Below are positions 1 through 12,800 of a DNA stretch of 64,000 nucleotides, piece after piece. The notes under the pieces are model-generated. The model worked only from the letters and a program-made list of their open reading frames with translations, was not told the DNA's origin and searched no databases. Positions within the stretch are counted from its first letter, which is position 1. Each line of letters opens with the position of its first letter. Source of the stretch: Mnemiopsis leidyi (taxonomy: Eukaryota > Ctenophora > Tentaculata > Lobata > Bolinopsidae); the NCBI GenBank assembly GCA_000226015.1, contig JH154575.1, positions 11,671-75,670 on the forward strand, written 5' to 3'. The position numbers were made by a program, and so were the translations under genes.

Positions 1-109
1 TTAAATATTTCTGTAAAGGTTTTGGAAATATTTAGGAGATTATGTGTGATGATGCGGGCATCATAATCTATTATTTATTTATAATTTTGCAAATAATCTG
101 TGAGATTGG

Positions 110-374
110 GTTGGTGGTGTAGTGGTATCTACCCTGACTTTCTACGCAGAAGATCGGGGGTTCGATTCCCAGTTCTGCCAATCCTATAGGAGTGCGCTAA
201 GGGCATTTGCCTATGCAATCTTCTTCGGTTGACTCAGCCGAATGACCGGGAAACCGTGATTGAGGGTTAAATGAGGAGGGTTTCTGTTAAAAGATCTAGA
301 ATCTTCCAGGAGCCCCTTCAGTATAACTGTAAAAGCCTGGGTACAGGCGTAACAAATACAAATACAAATACAGA
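110..374 (+). repeat. tRNA-derived SINE (copy 1)
   Basis: The first 70 bases resemble a tRNA with internal Pol III promoter boxes: an A box near 115-125 (TGGTGTAGTGG) and a B box at 159-169 (GGTTCGATTCC). The tRNA-like part is not followed by a terminator. It runs on into about 190 bp of unrelated body and ends in a short repeated tail (AAATAC units, 353-374). Head, body and tail together are the layout of a tRNA-derived SINE. The body (228-350) recurs in opposite orientation at 56999-57415, which shows it is a dispersed family. No convincing target-site duplication was found. Confidence 0.8.
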
Positions 375-1217
375 TTACGTGTGAAGACTTATGTAGCTGG
401 CATCATCGTAATCATTATTTATTTTGTATATAATCAATTTAACAGAATTAAACGAAAATTTATGATCATGTATATAAAAGCACCAACAGTTGAATTATCA
501 CCCGGCTCCCTAGTGTGTGACCGACATGTATAATTTTTCCCAGAGTCATCTGCATTTTGAGTTGAAGTCTGTCTGTTTGTACATTGAGCTATTCGTGGTA
601 GGAAAATGTAGAGGGAGTAGTTGGGAGCCTGTCTGCTGGGTTCTTGTGGTCTAGGAGGTGCCGGGTATGATGGTGGTTATGTATTGTGTGGGAATGAGGA
701 ATCAGTTGAAAAAGAATTCTTCCAAGCCAATCGATTTATCATGTTATTTTCAACATCTTTCAGTCAAGTCATAAACCATACACATTAAGCATGATGTAAC
801 AGAAAAAGATAAAATTTCAGAAAAAGACAGACTTTTATTTACAGCATTTAATACTCAAATAATATATATCTCATTTACCGCACTTGGTAGAATAAAGAAA
901 TATGTAGCCCGGGTTGGCCCAGCATAGTGCATGCTATGGACCTGGCCAGGACCTGGGGCCCAATAAGTTGCCCCTGAACCAATAAGTGGCCAATAAGTTG
1001 CCCCCAAATGGCGCCCCTGGTTCAAGCTACTTGGAAAAAAATGGCCAAAAAATGGCCAAAAATTCTTAATAAACAGTGAAGTAATAAAAAACGTCCAATT
1101 TTGTCCTCATTTTCATCACAATATGGCACCTGACCCTCTCATTTGATCACTCCCCCGTGTAGCCACTGATTCCTATATCCTAGCCTCATTGCCAAATTCT
1201 TCATTCATTCAGTTTCA
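375..1217. other. intergenic / upstream of BRD8
   Basis: No coding region seen. At 905-1060 there is a GC-richer patch with local repeats: the string CCAATAAGTTGCCCC occurs twice, a related CCAATAAGTGGCC lies between them, and AAAATGGCCAAAA occurs twice just after. It lies within 300 bp of the BRD8 start, so it could be promoter sequence or an old repeat fragment. Nothing distinguishes these options. Confidence 0.4.
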
Positions 1218-3370
1218 ATGCAACCAAATCTCTCAGCAACAATGTCTACTACAGTAGTGATTCCAGACAATGTGGTTGAGTGGACATCGCTTGAAAAGCT
1301 TGCACTTGTCTCAGCAATAGTCAAAAAAGGTGACAACAATTGGTCAACAGTCAGCCGACTTGTTAGACCATATATTTCACCCTCTAAGAATATTGAACTA
1401 TTCAGTGCTAAAAATTGTGCCCTAAAATATGATCATCTCCTTGAGCAAGTAAGTAACTGTCAAATTTTAAGCTTGCTAATTTGATGAGATTAGATAAAAT
1501 TATTTGAGATAAGAATTTTTCATTTAATTTGGTTATGATTAGATAGTGATTCAAATTTGCATACAGAATTTGCATAGAATAATCAAGCAGTGTAACTTCA
1601 ATTGATATACCTATATAATGCCTCCATATATGTTCCTTTTTATCCTTCTTCTTTTCTAAATAGATAAAATTGGTTAAAAATGGTTAGTTTGAAGGGAGAT
1701 ACTTTTGTCTTGTAAGTATTTGTACACCACATACAGAGCCTCCACAAAATTATTCTTCACAAATATATTCTCCACAAAGTTATCTTAGAGATGTATTTAT
1801 TTAGAGTGCTTGCAATGCCAGTTAAATTGAACTATGTACGAAACTATGTTATCTAATTACTATACAACTACAGTTAGTCATTTAAATGCTAGTTTTGTGT
1901 TGAACTCAATTCCAATAAGCAACTGCCTAAGACCAAAATAAACTAGGGCAACCCTTATTGTGTCATTAATTTTCATTTTTTCAGCTGGAAAAGAATAAAA
2001 GAAAAAAGGAAGCAGCTCTTAATGACAATCTTTCTGCAGCTGAGCAAGTTTTAAAGTTGGTTACAGCTGAACGCATTGCTGAACTCAAAAGTAAAGTTCA
2101 AAAGCTGCATGCTAACTGCACCCAGCTTCATGTTGAACTTAATGAAGTAAACAGTGGCAAGTACAACTCTCACATTGAAGTGGCTTGGGACGAGGTACAG
2201 AAGAGAAAGCATTCATTGGAATTTCATTCTCTCAGTACACTTGTGGCGAATATACTTGCTGAACGCAAACAAAAAGATGAGCCCAAGGCTTCTTCAACGA
2301 AGATTAAAGAAGAAGTTCTTGATGAAGGACACAGTTCAACTACAAGTAGCAAATCTGACAAAAGTCAAAACAAGCTGAGCACTGCTGAAGCTCGTCCTTC
2401 AGCTATTCAACTGACTACATCTTTGACCTCTGGTGGTCATCCTTCTACAGCAATACAAATACCTTCTGGGCAGTCACCTAATGTCCCATCGAGGAGTCCA
2501 GTTGCATCTTCACCAAGTAGAGGTCCCAGGCTTGTGCCATCACCAAGAATCCCAAGTGGCTCAAGGATGGTTGGCACAAAAACTAAACATTCTGATGGTG
2601 ACAAAAATAAGATTAAAACCATGAAGCCCCAAAAGAAGAAGCCTGTTGTTCCAAAGATTAAGATTAAAGCATTGCAAATGGCAAATAGTTCAGATCCCAA
2701 GGGAGTGACAAAAGGGGATAAGAAAGAAAGTAAGATTACAGATGTTTTTCATTTCGATTACCAGCCTCCATCAGGCAGCGGAATAAATCCTAATGCTCAA
2801 TACAGCTCATTGTATCAGGATTCTAAGATGCCTTCTAACTTTCCTGCTGAGAAACAAGACCCAAGGAGTGATTCTTATGATGCGTCATCTTCTCCAGCAT
2901 CGTCCATAGCAGCAGGTCAAAGTCAGACTATGTCACCCAGAATAGATCCAGAGGCATTGGACTTGGAAAGTCCAAGTTTCCGAGCTTGGAAAAAGAACAT
3001 ACTTCTACTTTGGAAAACTGCTGCCCAGAATAAGTATGCACATATTTTCATGCATCCTGTAACAGATGATCTTGCTCCAGGATACTCTGCAACTGTACGC
3101 CGTCCTATCGATCTCACAACAATAAAGCGGAAAATAGACACAAACGAGATAAGAACTACTGCACAGTTTCACAGAGACATGTTGCTCATGTTTCACAATG
3201 CACTAATGTACAACAACGTTTCCCACTCTGTATATGCATACACTGTGTCCATGATGACAGACGTCATGGAGATTATTAAAGCATTCTACAGTTCCCATAA
3301 CCACACACCAGACAAGCACCTTCAGAAAAGTATGAGTAGAAGTCGTGTTGCTAGTGTCGCTAGTCAGTAG
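1218..3370 (+). CDS. BRD8: bromodomain-containing protein 8 (NuA4/TIP60 subunit)
   Basis: Two exons, 1218-1448 and 1985-3370, join in phase 0 to give 538 residues. BRD8 is a subunit of the NuA4/TIP60 histone acetyltransferase complex in the nucleus. Residues about 20-77 match the conserved BRD8 N-terminus (EKLALVSAIVKKGDNNWSTV, then FSAKNCALKYDHLL), a SANT-like block. Residues about 100-150 are a charged coiled-coil region (TAERIAELKSKVQKL). The middle is Ser/Pro/Lys-rich and looks disordered. The bromodomain spans about 412-510 (HPVTDDLAPGY, RRPIDLTTIK, MLLMFHNALMYNN) and keeps the acetyl-lysine-reading Asn of the YN pair. The protein is less than half the length of human BRD8 (1235 aa), the loss being in the low-complexity middle. 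A second Met at 1242 could also serve as start. The donor is CAA|GTAAGT and the acceptor TTTTTTCAG. Confidence 0.93.
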
Positions 3371-3740
3371 AGTTTCGTATATGGGAACAATAATTTTTTT
3401 ACTGGATAGTTATTAGGTTTCAAAGTGTGTTTTTCCGACTGCACAAATTGGGAAATAGTTTCTTTTATAATGATGATGAACCAATTAAGCAATTTTCTCT
3501 GTTTTCATCGTCTAAGCTTGTATTTTACTTCTTTTAAAATTTTATTTTGTTTGTCTGGGATGTCAACTTTCAGCATTTAAAGTTGTAGTTTCCTCCCATT
3601 ATCTTAATTCGATAAAATTTCTCCCTCTCCATGAATTTGAGTAAATTTATTCTGTCTCCCTTTAAAAACCGTGAGATTTTGCCAAGGTACTCACTCACTT
3701 CTCAAATGATCAGGATAATCATGGTGTTCGAAACGTTTCA

Positions 3741-3746
3741 AATAAA
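3741..3746 (+). promoter_or_regulatory. probable BRD8 poly(A) signal
   Basis: AATAAA lies 370 bases past the BRD8 stop, in an AT-rich 3' UTR (3371-3760) with no other gene. It lies only about 70 bases upstream of the NRDE2 start codon, so the two transcription units almost touch. Confidence 0.55.
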
Positions 3747-3816
3747 CAAGAACAAAAATTACATTATATATATAAACTTGTACATCATGCTAACCCTGCT
3801 AACTCCCTAACTAAGA

Positions 3817-6800
3817 ATGGCAGAACGAACTGGTTCTTTGTTTCCAAGTGTAGGTACTTCTTCTACTTCTGGAGTTAGACCTACTATAAGCACTACTACA
3901 AGCACTGCTACAAGCACTACTACAAGCACTGCTACAAGTTGGTTACAGAACTCCAGCTTTCCAGAACATTTAGTTCAACAACTCAATTCCGTATCTTCAT
4001 CTCACTCTAGAGGTGTCGAGACTGCCACCTCAGCCAAAACCACCTCCCTGTCTGAACGTAAAGGTTATTCCATGTTAATAATTTTTTTGCTGTAAATGAG
4101 ATTTAAGTGATTTTTCAATCATTTTGGATAACAAAACACATGGTTCATACAGTTTTAAATGTAAGAGTCATGAATGTGTATTAAATAACTAATTAATTTT
4201 TGTTGCCAGATTCAAAAAGAAGAAAAACTGACACTGCAAGTTCTGATAAAAAGAAAAAGAAGAAGCACAAGAAGCACAAAAATAAACACAGTGATAAACT
4301 CAAGGAAATTGAGAACAAATTCGACCTTTATGAACTTGTGTACAAAGGTTTGTTCTTCCGTCTTCATTTCGCCAATCAAATTTTATTTATTATTATTTCT
4401 AATCAAGTGATTTTGGCGGTTTCTGAAATGCAACTTTCGTTAAAAACTCTTATTTCTGATCTGTGAAGTAACTTTACATAAAACAGTATTCACTTCTATT
4501 CTCTAAAACAGGAGACAAAGATAACTACCGTTATGAACGACTATACTCGTATGACGTGCCAGCCTATAAAACATTCATTAAGTGCTGTTTGGGAGACACC
4601 ACAAAACCTCATCTGCAACATAAATCTGCTAATTCTCGCCCCTCTTCTCACGATACCTCTTCTAGGTAATAATACATTTCTACAATCTCACTTTCATTGA
4701 ACAGCCCTATATCAAGATTTATATCCTGGCCCTTTTTAAGGACTAATTGGTCTGTTTCTGATCAATTAATTCACAAAGGTTTTTAGCATGTTTCAAAAAA
4801 TCAGCTATTCCAGGAACACGCTCGATTCAACAAAATCAATCTTTATGTTTTAACATCGCCAATGTCTGACTTGCTCTCTGTCAGGTACTTTAAGAAGATA
4901 TCAGCTCCTGAACTGACGCTTCAGCACCGCTCACGATTTCTGCGTGTAGATGCAGACTACATATCTCTTACAGTATCTTCTCAGTGTTGGGAACCCGTCG
5001 AGCCCGCTATCGCTGTTCTAGATCCTTCCAAGTCTGATCCCAGCAACTTAGATCGTTGGATGCAGTTTATCGAATCTACCGGTAAGATGAAACAAAAAGT
5101 TAGACTTTAAAGTTGTGAGCATGCATCTCTATGCCCGATAGAATTATAAACTATTAAGGTCAAGTATAATGCACTTATGATATCAGAGGATATTTGAGTT
5201 AAATTAAATAGAATTTATAGTAAATACAAGTCCCAGCCACGATAAGATACCTAATTTCTCACTGATATTGTTAAGTTTGCTAATTAAATACGCACCAGGT
5301 ACCACTAAAGCCGGATTAGAACGGCGGTACGACATTTGTCAGAAAGCTAGAAAGTTTCTACCGCAGAATCTCGCGATTCTAAAGAAAACTATAGACACTG
5401 CAAAGAGATTCATGTCAAACCAGCAGATTGGTAAGCCCTCTTCAAGTTCGTACGTCTTGCATCATACAAATTAGTAACAGTACTAGCTGTTTCTCCTATT
5501 CGTTAGTTTTCCTAACGTTAGTTGAAACTTAAATCAAATTTAACCAGGATTATAACCTTTCGAAAACTCCAATATTTTCATCTCTCAGGCCGCGTTTGGA
5601 CAGATATGCTATTTCATCACCCCAACAAATTGGAACTGTGGCTGGAATTCCTTCATTACAAATCCAGCAACCTAACTGAACTTAATTTCTCGTCTGTTGT
5701 TGGCGCGTACAGGTAACTATATAGTAGTTACTAACTACCGGTATCCTGCGAACTGAAGTGTTCTGTCTTGCCAGCGAAATTGCCGCGCTGCGCTAAAACT
5801 GTACGGCGCAATCACTTTCTTGTGATAAAGGTTCTCCGGTTTTCGCGCATCCTTAGTTTATTTAAAATTAATTAATTGAATTTAAAGACATAGAATAAGT
5901 TAGTGATTTAGTCCCTTTAGGGCAACAGTCCGCAAATCCGTAACCTGTCATAACTTGTGATACACTACAATAATCACCTTATGATTCATTTTATCAAATT
6001 TGAAGTTCTTTCCAAACCTCAGGAAATGCCTGCAAACACTGTTTGGGTTCCAACAAGAAACGTTTAGAAGTCACAAATTCGAGGGTGATATTGAGACTGC
6101 ACTGGTAGAAGTTTCTGCTCGATTGATAAGGCTCTTGTACAACATGGGTTACACTGAGAAAGCTAGTACAATTTGCTCTGCTCTTCTTGACATGTCAACG
6201 TCCAAGAGCAACAAGGTATTTCGGGGCGGAAACATGATCGACCCATTTGTTATACTCTGTAAAATAATTGAAATTGCTATAGATAAGTGCCATAACATTA
6301 TGCGACATTTAAGATCTGAAAACTTTACAGAAGGACTATCTGATCTGGTACGAGAAAGGCTGCACATTACTTGGTTCAGCGGGGTATGTTGACTGGTGGA
6401 ACTCCAACGTTACGTCACATGCCTCTGAAGTCGTAACTCAGGTGGAGCTCAACTTGACAGCTTGTTGAATATAATCTTGGATTTTCTATTTAACTTCATA
6501 ATAACTAACAGATACTGTACTACCATTCATAATTCAAAGTTTTAGAGTCTGTACTACCATTCAAAGTTCAAAGTTTTTGAGTCTCAGTTTGTGAGTTTTA
6601 GTTGGTTGCGATCTGAGCTTCGTTCGTACACTTTTTTTCCCTTTTTTAATAGTTCACTTACTAGAGGTTACACTTACTAGAAGTTACACTTTCAGATACC
6701 CGATAGTTTGGCAGATGATGATGTGTGGAGAGTGTGGCTTGAGGAGGAGAGAAGGAAGGGGGATGTCTCATTCTTTCCCATCGCCAGAAGTATGTTGTGT

Positions 6801-9800
6801 ATTTTAGAGATGTCGATATCATGCAAGTCTGGGATCTTGACTGTTAATCATTGATCGTGTTAACGATTGTTTTACAAATAACCCATAAGGAAGAAGCATT
6901 GTTAGGCGTTGTATAACGTTCACCGCCTTGTTGGAACCATGTTACAAGCTTATCCCACTTACCAATTATAGAAAACCGCCACATTTCAGGGCTAACAGAG
7001 GAGCTTGTTGACCCCGAATGTTGTGTCACATCACCATGGTTACAACAGTTCCTGTTCTGCTCTGAAAAACCAGAGTTGCTGTTTGAAACTCTCTTCAGGG
7101 CTCATCTTCCTGACAACATCGCTAGACTACCTCTTCTTGTACTGTTTTACTGTCAGATTGAGCTTCCTAAAGTGTTAGTTGTTTAGTTAACACGTTTATG
7201 ACAGTTAGTAGAAGAGCAGATTAGTATAGTTTGTTAAAAAGGTATAGTTGTTGTTAGACACAGTTATCCAACCAATAGGAGTCTTATAATGGCCCCGTAA
7301 TAGCAGTTAATGGAACTGTTATAAAGTTGGTTTCAACCTTGCGCTCTTCTTAGTTTGCATTACTTTCAGTTACATAGAGTACATGACAAGGTTGTGTAAC
7401 CAGCTATATTCTCGTTTAGAAAGCCAGACTGTTATGGGAATATGGTGGACACTCCTTATCAACCTCAAGTCATCAGATGGTAGGCTCAAACATGTTAAAA
7501 GTTTTACTCCTACGCCGTCTTAAACATTAATTCAACGTTTTTGTGTCATTTAATTTTTATCAATGTATATTATCCCCCAACTATTATATCCAGACAAAAC
7601 AACGGCAAAGTTTGTTAAAGGTTTACTTAAGGACCCAGCACACCGTAACAACATAACATACTGGTCTCTGTACACTCACTTCTCTACGGATAAAGAGATG
7701 GTACTACAGAAGCTCCTGAAGACCCCTCTCTCTGCCTTCCACAATTCAGTTCTGAAGAATAAGCTGGCTATCTGCCAGAATTCAGTGTTGTCTCCTGTTT
7801 TAGTAGAAGATATGGATAAACTGGACAGGCGTATTGAAGAGTTGATCTGCAAACCTTTCAACAGGTAATGTCTCTATTCTTTACTTTGTAGATAGACTCT
7901 ATTATATCGATCATAACTCAGTTACACAAAGAGAATTGGCAGTTAAATCCGTCAGAGGTGATCTACAACAGTTGTATTGGTAATTACACTACAGCTGTGA
8001 AATTTAACTGTGAGATTCAACTCATGTGAGATGCAGCCAAATTATTTTAAAAACTAAGATTCCTCCCCATGAATTCAGACGTCCATGATTGTCAGCTCAA
8101 AACGATAATTATTTTAATTCATCGCGTCATACAGTAAAAACAGGCAGCTCTAAACAATTAGTTGTACCTAAAATTTGCACCCAAGCAGTGGATCAAGATT
8201 CAAGATGTGATGAGAAAAATTAATCGTGAGTGTAAACTCTTGTTTAGATATGGAACGCATTGCTTAGTTAGGATTAAAAAATAGAAATTTAGAAATTTAG
8301 ACAATTAAAAAGAATACACAAACTAGAACTCCAGGTCGATCATTCCCATCAAGTACACAAAATAAATCAAAAATAAATATCAAATAAAATCGTTTTTGTT
8401 GGGGTCTGTTTTTACTACCCACGGAGTCCTCAACAACACACAGATGAAAATACCCTCTCTATCAACTTATATTCTACCTAGAAATAGTTTAAAACTAGGG
8501 CTATACTGCTCAAAGTGCTCTCAGGTGATACTGCCAGACAGTCTCGCAGCCAAGTGCTAAACAGCACCAAGGATATTAGCAGTTGCCTTTTTTTATTGCT
8601 CCCGCACAGAATAAAACCACGCAACATGGCGCTTTTTCGTCGTTTTTCTTGCATTTGTCCTTTGCCACTCTGATGTCCCTCGTGCTGCCACACTCTGAGG
8701 TAATTAGTCGTTAGATTAAAAGGTAAATTTATCGTTTCCATGAAATATTTGGAATTTTCCATGGCTTTGATCAAAAATCGAGGTCGTATTAGCCGATAAT
8801 AACAAGATTTTGTGGCCCAAGAGTCCAGACTCGCATGCTTATTTTTGAAGTTCAATCAGAAACTGCAACTGTCGGAGAAAAACCAGAAATAGAGTCTAAA
8901 CTTACTATAACTACAACCACATTGGTATTTTTCATTATAGACATAGTTCATGCATTCTTGATTGGTAAGTAAAGTCTTGAAAGGTAAGGCTGCACAACTG
9001 AATGTAGTTTTTTCTGCTGGTGGTTCCTCATCTGTAAGTGCGTCTGGGCCCGTCATTTCTGAAAGATATGATATTTTCTTAAAGAGAGTTTTGCCATTTG
9101 CCTTGAATACTTTCTAAAAAAATTCAGCAAGCAAACTTTGTTCAGTAAGAGTTTACCACCACCCTGTTTATGACAACCCAGTTTACCTTAACCCAGTTTA
9201 CCACAACGCACTATGTCTACACAAACCTATCACTTCCTCTTTGTCTTGATCTCTGATAAAGACATAGGCAAGAACCCCAGCAGCTATAACTGCCAGAAAA
9301 ATAAGCAACAAGACGCTGATTATGATACATTGTTTCTTGCTCTTGCTGCCTGAATCTGAGGAGCTCGTTGCACATGCAATCGGGGTTTCTTCATTGACAT
9401 TAGGATCACTCATTGCTGAATACTTAAGCATAAAAACAAAGTCACTTAACTCGAAGGAAATTAGAATCGTTTATAAATCTAACTGTTGATTTAGTGAACG
9501 TGTGTCATGACGTTGGTAATAGAAGTGTTGTTTAAGAGTCGCATGAATTAGTAGATTGGTGTAGCAACTCGGCAAGTGAATCTGGTTGTTATTCAGACAA
9601 ACATAATTTCGATATACTACATCTTTATCAGTCTCAAATTATTCGTATATTTGTAGTGTTGAAAGAATCCTTGTCACCACAGATCATGTTTTAAGTGTAA
9701 AATGTATTCACGTTCGATGTACATATGTATTTTATGATATATACATACATGATATTATATCATATGTTTAATATGATATAAGTGGAAATGGCAGACGGCA

Positions 9801-12800
9801 GTAAACAGTTATACAATACAATTGAAAAAACGTTTGTCCACCTTTCAACAAGATGTACAGAGGAAACCCGAGATGGTTTTTGAAACTGAAACATTCAACC
9901 TAGATAGATTCACTTCCGCTGAAGCAGGCATCTCACTACAGTTTTCCGAGAAATAAATGTGTCTGAGGCTGAGCAGCATGCAGCCTGTTGAGTGTAAACT
10001 ACGTCACGTGATTCATTCTCAGTCACGCGACCAGCTGTTATGGTACAGCTGGTCACGAGATCAACTATATCACTCGACCTGCTTGTAGCTGGTAGGTGTG
10101 TCTAAAATGAGTGTGATCGTGTAATGTGACCTTACATCTCAAACACAGGTTTGCATTCAAAACAGAAGTAGAAATTTTCGAAATCATTTTTAAGTTTTGA
10201 CCAGTTTGGTGGTTAACGGCTTAAGTTAAGCAATGCAAACATATGTTTTAGATGGCGCTGAACATGATGGATGTGTCTGATCAGATTTTGTGTCATTACG
10301 ATCTAGAAAGAATCTAACAATTGAGCTAATTGAGAATGGGATACTTTAAATTTCCGTATCATTTACTAGTTTTCAAGGACTGGTTTGATTGTACAACCTA
10401 GGCGTATTGCCTACATACCATAGAACAAAGAAAAACAACAAGCAAGGGACACTTTCTGAATCCCTGTACCATTATTAGTGTATCAAGACAGTTTTTCTAA
10501 ACATCAGTGAAGGAAGTTTATTTTGTCTGCCGCTCCCGCAGGTAAAAATTGTTGTACTCATTAGAGAGCTCAGAAGCATTTAGGCGTAGAGTATAGTGAC
10601 CTTGAAAATGATATTTTTGAAGGCACCTACCCTCAATCTCTTCACTAATAAAGACTTCCCGGCCTCTGAACAACTCAATCGGTTGTGGTTCCCACGTTAT
10701 CTAAGCAACTTTTTGTAGTGAGTATGTTGTGCTACCATTACTTTTTCGGGAGTTTCACTTCATGAACTGCTATCTTCCTTTGTCATAGTGTAACCTTTGC
10801 TTACCCTACATATTTCCCTTCTAAATCTTCACCTGACAAAAGATTCTAGGCGATGTATGATATGTTACAGCTATTGTTCCATTTATTTGATCATACAAAT
10901 AACATTGTGCCCATTTATTTGATCAGACAAAAAACATTGTGCCCAAACTAATCAATAAAAGAAATCAGACGCCTGGATAAAAACAGAAGTTTCGATTTCT
11001 TTTAAAAAGGAAGCCCACGCTGAAAAGAAAAAATTTTTCCTAAACAATGAAAATTGAAATGTTACAAATTCTTAAAGAACAGCTCTGTGGACGGTGAAAC
11101 ATCATTAAGATTCTGCGTTATCACTCAAAATGGTCAAAATCGGATATTATTTGTAAGGACAGGTAATATTTAATCCACGGTGACATATCTTACAATAAGT
11201 TAGCTCTTTTTACTATTTATACAATTAAATTGCTAGAAGATCAATAGGCCATAGAAGCTGAGAAGCATCATTATCATATGATACTTCATACTGGTCATAG
11301 GTGCAAAAACGTTTTTTTACTGGTAGGACGATTTCAAAAATTTCGGCCAGAAGTATTTTTCGATCGGAATCGAATTTTTGCGGCCATCAATTTTTTGACC
11401 GAAAAGTCAATTTCTAACCGAAAAATCAATTTCTAGCCGAAAAAATAACATCGACATGTTATCTGACACATCAGTTTTTAACACAAACATCATTTTCTGA
11501 CCGAAACATAAGTTTCTAACAGAAAAATCGCATCAGTTTCTACTTTTGTAGACAAAAAATTAGTTCTACACCGTAAAATAACGTCTAATTTTAAGCCATA
11601 GTTTCAACCGAAAAAAACTTAAAATTGCAAAGATATTGTATTAAAATTCCGTTTGTCAGAAAAATTTCGGTTAGAAAGATTTTTAATTAAAGTAGGAATC
11701 CTACCGCCATACAACTTTTTTGCAGTGGTGATACTGGTTTATATGTATAAAGTCGCATGGTTTAGCAAAACGCCTGCCGAGCTCCACAGTCTACCTATTC
11801 TCTCTTAACTACCAGTTTTACCGTAAAGAAATGGTAGTTATTCATATTGATTGGGCCTCATGACTATTTAAATCTTAAAAACGGTAAAATAGAACAAATA
11901 AAACGATCCTCAACAAAAGACACGAAAGAAAAGGTGGAATAATTGACGTTGAAAGTAAGAATCAATATTGCGATTTGGCTCCCATAAGTTTTCGAATATT
12001 TGGTTATACTTCTACTCTGATTGCAAACAAACTGAAATCACTCTGTGGTTTCCTAGAGGCTAAACCAAATGTAAGTCATTCAACATCTGGCTACAATGAA
12101 GGTAAGAAAATATACGTAATCCGAATGATAAGGCCATTTTCGGCGTGCCCTCTACAAAAACTCTGTCTTACTTTTAGAATAATCCCTTGGGTGCGGTGTT
12201 ACTTGGATCGATCTTGAACAATAAGCCAATTATCCTTGCGATTGAGCTTCCGTAAAATTGTTCGAAGTTTGTTCATTAGAACGGTGTCCGCATTTGCTTT
12301 GCACAATGGTACTGTATGATCTATTATTTTCAACTTAATCAATAAGGCCCAGCGACTTGGGATAAGTGATCAGTGCAAGAGTTGATGGAAAGTAACAGCT
12401 GATAGAAGTTAGTTTGTATTGTGAAAAATATTATTATCAGCTGTTTAGTCCCAGAGTGATCATTTATCAACTTTTTACAAACTTTAAAAAAGTGAACTTA
12501 GTAATACGCAGTGTGACTTTCGGTGCCAAGTTTATAAATATGATAAAAAGTTACCCTAATCAATGTCCAATTACGTGGCCGGTCTTCAGACGAAACTGTC
12601 ATTCTATGGTTGGAATTAACCTGCCTAGAGAAAATTTTCATGGTGAAATCACACAAACAAATACAAGCTCAATAGACCTATGTGACTAATTAGCTTATTA
12701 CCGTTGATTAACTACCTGCACTTTCAGCACCGTGGAAACTCTGCTCCTGGGGACGGTCCCGACCAATCTGTGGTGCAACAATTACACTACCCGAACAAAA

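Noticed and set aside
110-182. A functional tRNA gene
   Set aside because: The A and B boxes are there, but the sequence continues into a SINE body with a repeated tail, and the body is found again at 57 kb.
8478-8850. Extra coding exon of the nested membrane-protein gene
   Set aside because: The frame is open but no good acceptor links it in phase. It fits better as 3' UTR.
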